A DNA stretch of 64,000 nucleotides from Sphaerisporangium sp040685555 (GCF_040685555.1 NZ_JBFBIK010000010.1:1-64000); one strand, 5' to 3'. Counted from the first letter of the stretch, positions 16,996 to 26,172 are shown. Translations and numbers: made by a program. The notes: a model not told the origin generated them from the letters alone.

Positions 16996-17514
16996 ATGCC
17001 TTACGATCTCGACCTTCTCGACGAGCCGGCCTGGCGCGACCTGGTCGAGCGCTTCGGATACCGCATGTGGGCCGTCGCCCGGGCCTTCGGCCTCGACTCC
17101 ACCGACGCCGCCGACGCGGTGCAGGCCGCATGGCTGCGGCTGGTCGAGAGCGTTCACACGATCCGCGACCCCGAGCGCGTCGGCGCGTGGCTGATCACCA
17201 CGACGCGCCACGAGGCGGCGCGCATCCACCGGGGCCGGGCGGGCGCCCCACTGGCGGCCCTGCCCGCCGAGGTCCCCGCGCCGGACGGCGACCCGGTGGC
17301 GGCGATGCTCACCGAGGAGGACGGGCGGCGGCTCTGGGCGGCCGTCGACACCCTGCGCGAGCCGTGCCGCTCGCTCCTGCGGCTGATCGTGTGCGCCCCC
17401 GAGGTGGGGTACGCGCAGCTGGCCCGCCGGCTCGACATGCCCATCGGCAGCATCGGGCCGACCCGCAGCCGCTGTCTCAGGCGCCTGCGGTCCCTTATCG
17501 AGGAGGATCGGTGA
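16996..17514 (+). CDS. Sigma-70-family (ECF-like) RNA polymerase sigma factor
   Basis: A 172-aa sigma factor with region 2 (WRDLVERFGYRMWAVARAFG, then SADAVQ-type helix DAADAVQAAWLRLVE) and region 4 (YAQLARRLDMPIGSIGPTRS, then RCLRRLRSLI). The region 2-4 linker is short, as in ECF factors. ATG 16996 is the first start after the protease stop, though no strong ribosome-binding site is seen. The stop overlaps the next gene as GTGA, so the 161-aa product is translationally coupled and may be its regulator. This ECF group with protease and CHAT neighbours is a recurring actinobacterial arrangement. Confidence 0.87.
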   Translation: MPYDLDLLDEPAWRDLVERFGYRMWAVARAFGLDSTDAADAVQAAWLRLVESVHTIRDPERVGAWLITTTRHEAARIHRGRAGAPLAALPAEVPAPDGDPVAAMLTEEDGRRLWAAVDTLREPCRSLLRLIVCAPEVGYAQLARRLDMPIGSIGPTRSRCLRRLRSLIEEDR

Positions 17515-17996
17515 CCGACGACGAGTATGTTCTGGCGGCCCTGAGGATCGCCGCCGGCGCCGATCCGGTGCCCGCGCGGGTCTCGACCGACGCCCGCGCC
17601 GTGTACGGGCTGCGCCTGCCGGGAGCCGTGACGGCGGGGCCCGTGGGGGTGCCTTCCAGCGCGGGCACCGGCGCCCGGCCGCCGTCCGGGATCCGTTCCG
17701 ACGGCTGCCCGGCCGACGGCGAGCCTCGGCTGCTCCGCTTCGCCGCCGGCGGGGTGACCATCGACGTGGAGATCACGGTCTGCGACTCGCACATCGACCT
17801 GGCCGGCCAGGTGCAGCCCGCCCCGGGCAAGGGCGCCCGCGTCGAGATCAGGACACCCCACGTCAGCAAGATCCGCTTCCCGTCCGAGAGCGGGGAGTTC
17901 GCCACCACGGGCCTGCCTCACGGGTGGCTGAGCGTGGTCTGCCACCGCCCGGGCAACCCCCCGGTGGCCACCCGATGGCAATGCGTCCGCCTATGA
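17511..17996 (+). CDS. Hypothetical partner of the sigma factor in the CHAT cassette
   Basis: A 161-aa protein, GTG start overlapping the sigma-factor stop by four bases and preceded by GAGGAT. No signal peptide or transmembrane helix. The N-terminus is helical (EYVLAALRIAAGADPVPARV), then comes a Pro/Ser/Gly linker at about 55-75, and the C-terminal ~90 residues are beta-rich (LLRFAAGGVTIDVEITVCDS, VEIRTPH, GWLSVVCHRP). I do not recognise a named domain. Coupling and position suggest an anti-sigma-like or substrate/adaptor role in the cassette; this is inference from context only. Confidence 0.7.
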   Translation: MTDDEYVLAALRIAAGADPVPARVSTDARAVYGLRLPGAVTAGPVGVPSSAGTGARPPSGIRSDGCPADGEPRLLRFAAGGVTIDVEITVCDSHIDLAGQVQPAPGKGARVEIRTPHVSKIRFPSESGEFATTGLPHGWLSVVCHRPGNPPVATRWQCVRL

Positions 17997-18077
17997 CACC
18001 CGCCGGCCCCGCATCCTTCGGGCAGTCGTCCCCCGGGGTGTGTCCGGCTGTGAGTCGTCCGTCCTCGGAGGGGGCCG

Positions 18078-20621
18078 ATGGCTGAGTTGGTGGCGGCGGC
18101 CGAGGATGCGGTGCTGATGTCGGGGGCCGATCCGGCGCGGGCGCGTGAGCGCGCGAGGGCCGTGCTGGCCGAGGCCGAGGCGGGCGGCTGCCTGGAGGCG
18201 GTCTCGGTCGCCCACCGGGCCCTGGCCCTCGCCGCCCGGGAGTTCGGGCACCTCACGCTGGCGGCCGAGCACCTCGGCCGTGCCGTAGAGGCCGCCCGCG
18301 ACCTGCCGGAGCGTGCCGCCCAGGCGCGGCTCTCCCTGGTGACCGTCCGCGCCGACCTCGGCGATCCCGTGGGCGCGCTCCGCGTCGCCGACCTGGCCGA
18401 GGGGCATCTGACCGGCCTCGACCCGGCACGGCTCGGCGTGCAGCGCGCCGTGGCGCTCGTCCAGCTCGGCAGGCTGGAGGAGGCGGTGGCTAACTGCGAC
18501 CGGGCCGTGGCACGGCTCACCGGGGCGGGAGACCCCCGCTTCCTGGCCGGGGCTCTGCTCAACCGGGGCATCGCCCACACATATCTGGAGCTGTACGACG
18601 CCGCCTCCCGTGACCTGTCGGCATGCGTGACCACCGCCAGGCGGGCGGGCCTTGATCACCTGGCCATCCTCGCCGAGGCCAACCTGCCGTTCGTCGCCAC
18701 GCGCAAGGGCGACATCCCCGCCGCCTTCGCCGGTTACCGGGCCGCGGAGAAGGCACTGTCGGGCTATCCCGAGCGGCTGGCCGCGATGCGGGCCGACTTC
18801 GCGGGCGCCCTGCTCGCCGCCCACCTTCCCGGAGAGGCCCGGGCGCTCCTCGGCCTCGCGGTCCCCGACCTCGCCGCCGCGAGCGCCCAGGTGGCGCTGG
18901 CCGAGTCCCGCCTGCTGCTGGCCCAGGTCGAGCTGCTCGTCGGCGACCCGTACCAGGCGAGGGCCACCGCCGAGCTGGCGGCGGGCGAGCTGACCGGCCA
19001 GGGACGTCACGCGTGGGTGCCGCTCGCCGCCGAGACGGCGCTCCGCGCCCGCCTTGCCGTCGAGCGGCCGACTCCGGAGCTGCTCGCGGAGGCACGGGCG
19101 CTGGCGGGGCTGCTGGCCCAGGAGGGCTGGGCGGGCCCGGCGGCGGGGCTCCGGCTCACGGCCGCCGAGCTGGCGGTGGGGCTGTCCGACAGGACGGCCG
19201 CCGATGCCGAGCTCGGTCTGGTCACCGCCGGCCAGCCGGCCGAGGGACGTACCCACCGGGTCGTACGCCACCACGCCGTGGCCCTTGAGCGGAGCCTCCT
19301 AGGCGACCGCCCTGGAGCCTTCGCCTCGCTGCGGGAGGGCCTCGCCGAGGCGACCGAGGGCAGCGAGCGCCTGGGCGACCCCGGAGTGCGCGCCCACGCC
19401 GTACGCGCGGGCGAGCGGCTCGCGGACTTCGGGCTGTCGCTCGCGCTCGCCGACGGGCGGCCTGAGACCGTGCTGGGCTGGGCCGAGCACTGGCGTGCGA
19501 TGGCGCGCGGGCGGTCCCGGGAGCCGCTGGCCGTCGAACGGCTGCGCGCCGCGCTCGGGGATGCCGTGCTGATCGAGACGGTGAGACACGGTGACCGGCT
19601 CGCCGCCGTCGTCGTCACGGGCGAGCGCTGCGTGCTGCGGCCGCTCGGCTCGTACACCGCCGCCGCCGAGGCGACGATCCGGCTCCGGTACGGCCTGCGG
19701 CGTGCGCGCCTGCGGGACACCGGCACGCGGAGCGGGGTGGCGCGGGAGGCCGAACGGCTCGCCGTACGGCTGCTCGGGCCGCTGGCCGGGGACATCGGAG
19801 ACCGCCCGGCGATCATCGTGCCGACCGGCGCGCTCCACACCCTCCCCTGGCCGGTGCTGCCCCCCTTCAGGGGACGTGCGCTCTGCGTGGCGTCGAGCGC
19901 GAACGCCTGGCTGACGGCCCCCCTAAGCCACCCGGATCCAAGCCGTGCGGCGACCCCGAGCCACCTGGAGCCGGGCGACGCGGCGACGTCGAGCTACCCG
20001 GCCACGGGCCGTGCGGCGGCCCCGAGCCGCCCGGACGCAGCCCATGGTGTCCGTACTTCTTGTTCGCGTGTGGCGGCCGTGGCGGGGCCGGGTCTGGAGC
20101 ACGCGGGGGCGGAGGCGGCGATGGTCGTGCGCACCCATCAGGGAGCCTCCGGGGTGGCCGTGCGGGTCGGCGCCGGTTCCTCCGATGTGGTGGAAGCGCT
20201 GGGCGTGTCCGACATCGTGCACATCGCCGCGCACGGCACCTTCTGCGCCCGCAGCCCGCTGCTGTCGAGCATCGCGCTGGACGACGGCCCGCTGATGGCG
20301 TACGACCTGCTACGGCTCCGCCGGACGCCGGAGCTGGTCGTGCTGTCGGCCTGCGATGCCGGGATGGCGCACGCCCCGGTCGACGGAGCGCCCCTGGGCC
20401 TCGCCGGGGCCTTCCTCGACCAGGGCACGACGTGCGTCGTCGCCGGCCTCGTGCCGGTCCGCGACGACGAGGCGCTGACGCTCATGACGCTCTTCCACGC
20501 CCTGCTGGTCTCCGGGCGCACCCCGGCCGAGGCGCTCGCCATGGCGAGCGAGAAGACGGGCGTCCAAGGCTTCGCCTGCTTCGGCTCCCTCGGGCGGCCG
20601 ATCGGCCCTCCCGAGGGCTGA
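18078..20621 (+). CDS. TPR-repeat protein with C-terminal CHAT protease domain
   Basis: An 847-aa protein. Residues ~1-470 are helical repeats of TPR type, many with Ala/Leu-rich A-helix spacing, and could form a sensor scaffold. The C-terminal ~300 residues are a CHAT domain (caspase-like, separase/gingipain clan). The catalytic dyad is readable as His719 in VHIAAHGTF and Cys759 in VVLSACDAG, followed by the conserved GLAGAFLDQGTTCVVAGL segment. Within the CHAT region, residues ~618-655 hold three 11-residue Pro/Ser/Ala repeats encoded by a 33-bp tandem repeat. The start follows GGAGGGGG. It is the last gene of the protease-sigma-CHAT cassette. TPR-CHAT proteins act in regulated cleavage and cell-fate or conflict pathways elsewhere; the target here is unknown. 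Confidence 0.88.
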   Translation: MAELVAAAEDAVLMSGADPARARERARAVLAEAEAGGCLEAVSVAHRALALAAREFGHLTLAAEHLGRAVEAARDLPERAAQARLSLVTVRADLGDPVGALRVADLAEGHLTGLDPARLGVQRAVALVQLGRLEEAVANCDRAVARLTGAGDPRFLAGALLNRGIAHTYLELYDAASRDLSACVTTARRAGLDHLAILAEANLPFVATRKGDIPAAFAGYRAAEKALSGYPERLAAMRADFAGALLAAHLPGEARALLGLAVPDLAAASAQVALAESRLLLAQVELLVGDPYQARATAELAAGELTGQGRHAWVPLAAETALRARLAVERPTPELLAEARALAGLLAQEGWAGPAAGLRLTAAELAVGLSDRTAADAELGLVTAGQPAEGRTHRVVRHHAVALERSLLGDRPGAFASLREGLAEATEGSERLGDPGVRAHAVRAGERLADFGLSLALADGRPETVLGWAEHWRAMARGRSREPLAVERLRAALGDAVLIETVRHGDRLAAVVVTGERCVLRPLGSYTAAAEATIRLRYGLRRARLRDTGTRSGVAREAERLAVRLLGPLAGDIGDRPAIIVPTGALHTLPWPVLPPFRGRALCVASSANAWLTAPLSHPDPSRAATPSHLEPGDAATSSYPATGRAAAPSRPDAAHGVRTSCSRVAAVAGPGLEHAGAEAAMVVRTHQGASGVAVRVGAGSSDVVEALGVSDIVHIAAHGTFCARSPLLSSIALDDGPLMAYDLLRLRRTPELVVLSACDAGMAHAPVDGAPLGLAGAFLDQGTTCVVAGLVPVRDDEALTLMTLFHALLVSGRTPAEALAMASEKTGVQGFACFGSLGRPIGPPEG
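19929..20027 (+). repeat. 33-bp coding tandem repeat in the CHAT gene
   Basis: Three 33-bp units in frame, each ending CCGAGC or CGAGC and encoding an 11-residue Pro/Arg/Ala/Ser unit (HPDPSRAATPS, HLEPGDAATSS, YPATGRAAAPS), plus a partial fourth. The length is a multiple of three, so unit gain or loss keeps the frame. Confidence 0.8.
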
Positions 20622-20675
20622 AGGGCTCTCCCGAGGGTCTGGTCGTAACGTCATGCGCCCTACCAGGGGTGGGCG

Positions 20676-21485
20676 TCAGGTTTTGGCGATCGGACGGGTG
20701 GGGTCGGTTATCCAGTTCGACCAGGAACCGACGTAGAGGGCCGCGGGGACGCCCGCGAGCGTCAGCGCCAGCACCTCGTGGGCCGCCGTGACCCCTGAGC
20801 CGCAGTAGGCCCCGACCGGCACCTCCGGCAGCACCCCGAAGGAGAGGAACCGCTCCCTGAGGAACTCGGCCGGATGGAAGCGCCCGGACCCGTCGACGTT
20901 CTCCGAGGTCGGCGCGCTCACCGCGCCGGGGATGTGCCCGGAGACCGGGTCGATCGGCTCGACCTCGCCCCGGTAGCGCTCGCCGGCACGCGCGTCCAGC
21001 AGCACGCCGTCATCCGCCAGCGCCGCCGCCTGCTCGGCGTCCAGCACCGGCATGCCGCCCGGACGGGCCGTGAAGTCGCCCGGCTCGACAACGGGCTCCT
21101 CCTTGGTCACCGGGAGCCCCTCGTCGGCCCACCTGCGGTACCCACCGTCGAGCACGCGCACGTCCGGATGGCCGAAGTAACGCAGCGTCCACCAGGCCCG
21201 GGCCGCCGCCGTGGAGTCGGCCTCGTCGTAGACCACGACGGGACGGGAACCGGACACGCCGAGCCGCCGCATGGCCTCCTGGAACGCGCCGGCCTCCGGC
21301 AGCGGGTGACGGCCTCCGGGCCCCGCCGGGGCGGCGAGGTCGGCGTTCAGGTCGCAGAACACGGCGCCGGGCAGGTGTCCCTCGCGGTAGGACTCGATGC
21401 CGGGCGTCCCGACCAGGCGCCACCGCACGTCGAGGATCGTGGCCTCACCGAGGTCACCGGGGTCGATCAAAGGGCTGAGGCTCAT
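20676..21485 (-). CDS. Thiosulfate/3-mercaptopyruvate sulfurtransferase (tandem rhodanese)
   Basis: A 269-aa two-domain rhodanese. Domain 1 (~1-135) is structural, with the HLPGAVFCDLNADLA motif; domain 2 (~150-269) carries catalytic Cys228 in the active-site loop YCGSGVTA. The loop sequence CGSGVTA is closer to the 3-mercaptopyruvate/thiosulfate sulfurtransferase group than to single-domain rhodaneses. It transfers sulfane sulfur to thiol acceptors or cyanide in the cytosol. It lies 199 bp downstream of the DUF5998 gene on the same strand. Confidence 0.92.
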   Translation of the reverse strand: MSLSPLIDPGDLGEATILDVRWRLVGTPGIESYREGHLPGAVFCDLNADLAAPAGPGGRHPLPEAGAFQEAMRRLGVSGSRPVVVYDEADSTAAARAWWTLRYFGHPDVRVLDGGYRRWADEGLPVTKEEPVVEPGDFTARPGGMPVLDAEQAAALADDGVLLDARAGERYRGEVEPIDPVSGHIPGAVSAPTSENVDGSGRFHPAEFLRERFLSFGVLPEVPVGAYCGSGVTAAHEVLALTLAGVPAALYVGSWSNWITDPTRPIAKT

Positions 21486-21684
21486 GGGAATTCCGGGGCG
21501 GACGCCCGTGCCTTTTCAGCCATGGGAGGAAGCCCCTTCCCTCCTTCGTCTTCTGGATACGGCTTCGTCTTTGGGACAGAGGCCAGTCTCGGCCGTGGTG
21601 CCGCCGATGTCCACGCCCGGCGCCGCGGCGAGCGGAGGCCCACGCGAGGCGCCTCCGCTCGGTGTGGCCGGGCGGCGCCGAGGG

Positions 21685-22275
21685 TCAGGTCGCCGCGCGG
21701 GCCGTCGCCTCGGATAGCGCCTTGGCGAAGGCCAGGACGTTGCCCACGGCCTCCGGGCCGTCGGCGGCCTCGCTGACCCGCAGCGACAGGTCGTCGGCGG
21801 TGATGGCGCCGGTGTAGCCGTGGTCGGCCTCGCAGTTCTCGTCTCCGCAGGTGGCGGGCTCGAGATCGACGTGGGAGATCGCGCCCCAGCCGATCGTCAG
21901 CGTCACCTCGGTCGGAGGGACGCCCGCCACGTACGACGCGGGGTCGGGAACCACCCGGGTGACCGCCACGGACTGGACCCGGCTCAGGCGCACGGCCTCC
22001 GTGGTCGTGGACGCGTGTGAGGTGGGCATGCCGTCCGACGGCGGGTGCTCGTCGGTGTGGCACACCAGGAGCCGGGTGGGTGAGAGGACCACCACGGTGA
22101 CATGCCTGCGCACCTCCATCGCCGGATCGAAGGTGGCCTCATGGTGCACGACGTACGCCGTGACCTGCTCCTTGCCCAGCGCGGACTCGGCCGCGTCGGC
22201 CACGAGATCGGGGTAGTAGCCGCTGCGTTCGATAGCTTCGCGCAGACCAGCGGCCGAGACTCGGGTTTCCCTCAT
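21685..22275 (-). CDS. DUF5998 family protein
   Basis: A 196-aa protein of an actinobacteria-restricted family (DUF5998), beginning MRETRVSAAGLREAIERSGY. It carries a YVVHHEATFDPAMEVRRHVT motif and a central GDENCEADHGYTG segment that could bind metal or cofactor. ATG 22275 has AGGA upstream; 17 in-frame residues further upstream lack a site. Function is unknown. No membrane segment is evident. Confidence 0.82.
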   Translation of the reverse strand: MRETRVSAAGLREAIERSGYYPDLVADAAESALGKEQVTAYVVHHEATFDPAMEVRRHVTVVVLSPTRLLVCHTDEHPPSDGMPTSHASTTTEAVRLSRVQSVAVTRVVPDPASYVAGVPPTEVTLTIGWGAISHVDLEPATCGDENCEADHGYTGAITADDLSLRVSEAADGPEAVGNVLAFAKALSEATARAAT

Positions 22276-22357
22276 GGGTCCATCCTGCCCTGTCTCGGCA
22301 CGCTGTTTCACCTCATGGCCGCCCACCTTGGCGGCCTCGCGCGGAGAAGGGCGGCGA

Positions 22358-22387
22358 CGCGATCACCGGAGCTGTCCGGTGATCGCG
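22358..22387. terminator. Hairpin terminator
   Basis: Perfect 13-bp stem, CGCGATCACCGGA pairing with TCCGGTGATCGCG around a GCTG loop. It lies 60 bp after the stop of the GNAT/acyl-CoA-synthetase fusion on the minus strand. The T run is on the plus-strand side only. Confidence 0.65.
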
Positions 22388-22446
22388 TTTTCCACCACTC
22401 TGATCGCATCAGTCCCAGCACGCGAACGCACGGCGGACGTTCGGGC

Positions 22447-25131
22447 TCAGCGCAGGCGTCTCGGGCCCCTGTCGGGACGCGGACCGACGGTGTCGCGGAG
22501 CACGGCCCTCGCGCCGAGCACGCTCACCCCGGACTCCCCCACCAGGATGGGATCGAGGTCCAGCGCCACCCCGGGAAGCTCGTCGGCGAGCCGTCCGACC
22601 CGCACCAGCAGGTCCTCCAGCGCCTCCACCGCCACGGGCGGGTACCCGTACTCGCCGAACAGCAGGGGCGCGGCACGTACGGACCGGACGAGCGCTGTGG
22701 CGTCCTCGGCGGTGAGCGGGGCCAGCCGGAAGGCCTCGTCACCGAGGAGCCGCGCGGTCACCTCACCGAACGCGAACGACACCACCGCCCCGAAGTCCGG
22801 ATCGTCCACCACCCTCACCAGCGTCGGCACGGCGGGCTGCGGGGCCATCCGCTGGACCGAGAGGATCACGTCCGGTCCGAGCCGCGCCGCCAGGTCGTCG
22901 TACGCGCGGCGCACCCCGCCCGGATCGGAGAGCCCGAGCCGCACCGTGCCCGCCCGGTGGGCGACCTCGGGGTCGGCGGATCTCACGACGACGGGCCAGC
23001 CGAGGCGCCCCGCCGCCGCGACGGCCTCGTCGGGCGAGGTCACCACCTCGGCCGGCCACACCTCCAGCCCGTACTTGGCCAGCAGTTCCGCCGCGTCGAT
23101 CTCCAGTGGGCCGCCCGCCATGGGCGGCTCGCCCGCGCCGCCGCCGTCCGGCTCCACGGTGCCGGCGGTCGTGAGGATCTTCTCCACGACCGCCTTGGCG
23201 CCCTTGGTGTCCACGCCGTCGAGCTCGGGGGAGGTCCCGTGCGGCCTTTCCCGCCAGGCGGCGTGCCGCACCACGTGGGCGAGAGCGCGTACGGCCTCCT
23301 CCGCGGCGGGGTAGGACGGGATGGAACCCTTGCCGGGATCGCCGGCCTCGCCCGGGACGCGCAGCTCGGGAGGCATGCCCATGCGCCCCTCGAAGGTGGC
23401 CAGCACGGGCTTGCCGGTCTCCCGCGCCACCCGTACGAGCTCGGCGGCGACCTCGGCGGCGTTCCCGGGCACGGGCGGCATGTAGATCGCGACGATGGCG
23501 TCCACCTCGCAGGTCATGTCCGCCAGCGCCTCGCGGTACTCCCTCGCCCCCGCCCGGGCCCCGAGGTTGGCGGCCGGGCACGGCTCCAGCCCGGCCGCGA
23601 CGCAGGCGTCCACCGCGAGCAGGGCCATCGCGTCGGAGTTGCTGACCACCCCGACCTTCGGCCCGGCGGGCAGCGGCTGGTAGGCGAGCAGCTGGGCCAC
23701 GTCGAACAGCTGGGTGAGGTCGTCGACCCGGATCACCCCCGCCTGCTCGAACAGCGCGCTGAGCGCGGTGTCCGGCAGCCCGAGAACGGGCGCGGCGTGC
23801 CCCACGGGCACGCCCTGGGTCGCGCCGCCGCTCTTGACGACGACGATGGGCTTCTTCCGCGACGTGCGCCTGGCGAGCCGGGTGAACTTTCGCGGGTTAC
23901 CGAGCGACTCCAGGTACAGCAGGATCACGTCGGTGGCCGGGTCCCCCTCCCAGTACTGCAGGAGATCGTTGCCCGAGACGTCCGCCCGGTTGCCTGCGGA
24001 CACGAAGGTCGAGATGCCCATGCCGCGCTGGGCCACCCGCTGGAGCAGCGCGGTGCCGAGCGCGCCCGACTGGCTGAAGAAGCCGACACGCCCCCGTCCG
24101 GGCAGGTGGGCCGCCAGGGTGGCGTTCAGGCGCACGGCCGGGTCGGTGTTGGCGATGCCGAGGCAGTTGGGGCCGACCACGCGCAGCCCGTACGCGCGGG
24201 CGATGCGCACCAGGTCGTCCTGGCGGGCCCGCCCATCGGATCCCGTCTCCCCGAAACCGGACGAGACGACGACCAGGCCCTTCACGCCCTTCTCCGCGCA
24301 CTCCTCGACGACGTCGAGCACGGCGTCGGCGGGCACGGCCACCACGGCGAGGTCCACGTCCCCGTCGATGGCCGAGACGCTCTTGTACGCGCGGACGCCG
24401 GCCACCGCCCTCACCTCGCGGTGCACTGGGTACACCGGGCCGCTGAAGTCGGCTCCGAGCAGGTTGCGGAGCACCGTCTGCCCGATGCCCCCCGCCTCCC
24501 GGCCCGCGCCGACGACCACCACAGACGTCGGGGTGAGCAGACGCTCGATCGAGCGGGCCTCGGCCCGGTGCTCCCGCGCCATCGTGACCTCGCGCGAGGT
24601 CTCGGTCGTCGCCAGGTCCAGGGTCATCCGGACGACGCCGTCCTCGAACTGGCTCTGCGCCGTGTACCCGGCCTGGCGGAAGAAGGCCATCATGCGACTG
24701 TTGGACGGCAGCACGTCGGCGATGAAGCGCTTGATGCCGTACTCGCGCGCCGCCGCGCGCAGGTGCTCCATGAGCACCGAGGCCACTCCCCTGCCCTGGT
24801 GCGCGTCCTCCACCAGGAACGCCACCTCGGCGCTGTCCTGCTGGTCCATCCGGTCGAAGCGGACGACCGCCACCATCTTGGTGCCGAGGGTCGCGATCAG
24901 CGCCACCCGGTTCACGTAGTCGACGGTGGTGAACCACGCCACCTCACGGTCCGAGAGGCGGGGACGCGGGCCGAAGAAGCGGAAGTAGATCGACTGGTCG
25001 GAGAGCCGGGAGTAGAACGCGCGGAGCATGTCGGCGTCATCTGGCCGGATCGGCCGCAGGTGCGCGGTACCCCCGTCGGCCAGGACGACGTCGGCTTCCC
25101 AGTGAGCGGGGTAGTGAGGTTCCACATTCAT
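22447..25131 (-). CDS. Pat-type protein acetyltransferase: GNAT plus NDP-forming acyl-CoA synthetase
   Basis: An 894-aa fusion. The N-terminal ~170 residues are a GNAT acetyltransferase (HLRPIRPDDADMLRAFYSRL, acetyl-CoA loop EDAHQGRGVASVLMEHL). The following ~450 residues are the CoA-binding and ligase-CoA domains (VVVVGAGREAGGIGQTVLRN, GLVVVSSGFGETG, GYQPLPAG-like segments). The C-terminal ~200 are an ATP-grasp-like domain (EVWPAEVVTSPDEAVAAAGR). This GNAT-first order is the actinobacterial Pat type, which acetylates acetyl-CoA synthetase and other lysines. The acyl-CoA synthetase half is usually thought to be regulatory. ATG 25131 is preferred; an upstream TTG is in frame. Its promoter region is shared divergently with the PfkB kinase. 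Confidence 0.85.
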   Translation of the reverse strand: MNVEPHYPAHWEADVVLADGGTAHLRPIRPDDADMLRAFYSRLSDQSIYFRFFGPRPRLSDREVAWFTTVDYVNRVALIATLGTKMVAVVRFDRMDQQDSAEVAFLVEDAHQGRGVASVLMEHLRAAAREYGIKRFIADVLPSNSRMMAFFRQAGYTAQSQFEDGVVRMTLDLATTETSREVTMAREHRAEARSIERLLTPTSVVVVGAGREAGGIGQTVLRNLLGADFSGPVYPVHREVRAVAGVRAYKSVSAIDGDVDLAVVAVPADAVLDVVEECAEKGVKGLVVVSSGFGETGSDGRARQDDLVRIARAYGLRVVGPNCLGIANTDPAVRLNATLAAHLPGRGRVGFFSQSGALGTALLQRVAQRGMGISTFVSAGNRADVSGNDLLQYWEGDPATDVILLYLESLGNPRKFTRLARRTSRKKPIVVVKSGGATQGVPVGHAAPVLGLPDTALSALFEQAGVIRVDDLTQLFDVAQLLAYQPLPAGPKVGVVSNSDAMALLAVDACVAAGLEPCPAANLGARAGAREYREALADMTCEVDAIVAIYMPPVPGNAAEVAAELVRVARETGKPVLATFEGRMGMPPELRVPGEAGDPGKGSIPSYPAAEEAVRALAHVVRHAAWRERPHGTSPELDGVDTKGAKAVVEKILTTAGTVEPDGGGAGEPPMAGGPLEIDAAELLAKYGLEVWPAEVVTSPDEAVAAAGRLGWPVVVRSADPEVAHRAGTVRLGLSDPGGVRRAYDDLAARLGPDVILSVQRMAPQPAVPTLVRVVDDPDFGAVVSFAFGEVTARLLGDEAFRLAPLTAEDATALVRSVRAAPLLFGEYGYPPVAVEALEDLLVRVGRLADELPGVALDLDPILVGESGVSVLGARAVLRDTVGPRPDRGPRRLR

Positions 25132-25278
25132 GAGGGTAAAGGCCCTCGTGTCGGGATTGTTGGGCAACGCTTGTGCATCGACTGTGCACGGGTGTCCGCT
25201 CTATGCCCCACGCCCCGGCTTGAAGCTGTTAGGTTTTCTGTCAGCAGCCTCCTGTAGTGCCAACAAGGTGGTGACATC

Positions 25279-26172
25279 ATGACGCGGGTTGTCGTGGTGG
25301 GCGATCTGATGACCGATGCGGTCGCACGCGCCCGCTACCCTCTCGCCAGGGCAAGCGACACTCCGGCCGTCGTCACCATGCATGGTGGCGGCTCTGGGGC
25401 AAACATCGCCTCCTGGCTCGCCGTCGAGGGTGCGGAGGTGGCCTTCGTAGGCCGCCGAGGCGCCGACATCACGGGCCGTAACCGTGACATGGAGCTCATG
25501 GGATACGGCGTCGACGCCCGCCTGGTCATGGACCCCGAGCGACCAACCGGCACCTGTGTCGTGCTGGTCACGCACAAGGGCGAGCGCACGCTGCTCTCCG
25601 ACCCGGGTGCCAACGCCGCGCTCTCTCCCGAAGACCTTCCCCGCGACCTGTTCGCCCAGGGCGGTCACCTGCACGTCTCCGGGTACACCCTGCTCAACGA
25701 CGGCTCGCGTGACGCCGGTCTGGCCGCGCTCGACCACGCGCGCCGGGCGGGCATGTCGATCTCGATCGACTGCGCCTCCGCCGCGCCGCTGGAGCGCACG
25801 GGCGCCGAGCCGTTCCTCGAGTGGACCCACAGCGCCAAGCTGCTCTTCGCCAACGACGCCCAGGCCAAGGTGCTCACGGGTCGTGACGACCCCGCCTCCG
25901 CCGCCAAGGTGCTCACCGCGTGGTTCCCTCAGGTAGTGATCAAGATGGGTGCCGAGGGGTCGCTCTGGTACACCAACAACCGTGCGGAGCCCGTTCGCGC
26001 GCCCGCCGACCACATCGAGCGCATGGTCGACGGCACGGGCGCGGGTGACGCCTTCACCGCGGGCTTCCTGCAGCCGTGGCTGGAGGGCAAGCAGCCCGCC
26101 GACGCGCTGGCCGCGGGCAACGCCCTCGCCGCCAAGGCCATCGGCAACCTGGGCGCCCGCCCCCGCCTCTGA
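25279..26172 (+). CDS. PfkB-family carbohydrate kinase
   Basis: A 297-aa ribokinase-like kinase. The N-terminal substrate motif reads HGGGSGANIASWLA, and the C-terminal PfkB signature DGTGAGDAFTAGFL holds the catalytic base Asp and anion-hole glycines. The ATG follows AAGGTGG. The substrate (sugar or nucleoside) cannot be read from sequence. It is divergent from the Pat-type gene, and a terminator lies 27 bp downstream. Confidence 0.9.
   Translation: MTRVVVVGDLMTDAVARARYPLARASDTPAVVTMHGGGSGANIASWLAVEGAEVAFVGRRGADITGRNRDMELMGYGVDARLVMDPERPTGTCVVLVTHKGERTLLSDPGANAALSPEDLPRDLFAQGGHLHVSGYTLLNDGSRDAGLAALDHARRAGMSISIDCASAAPLERTGAEPFLEWTHSAKLLFANDAQAKVLTGRDDPASAAKVLTAWFPQVVIKMGAEGSLWYTNNRAEPVRAPADHIERMVDGTGAGDAFTAGFLQPWLEGKQPADALAAGNALAAKAIGNLGARPRL

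Noticed and set aside
22102..25257. 1051-aa plus-strand open frame antisense to the Pat-type gene
   Set aside because: Arg/Gly/His-rich composition and absence of motifs; it is a by-product of high GC3 in the gene on the minus strand.
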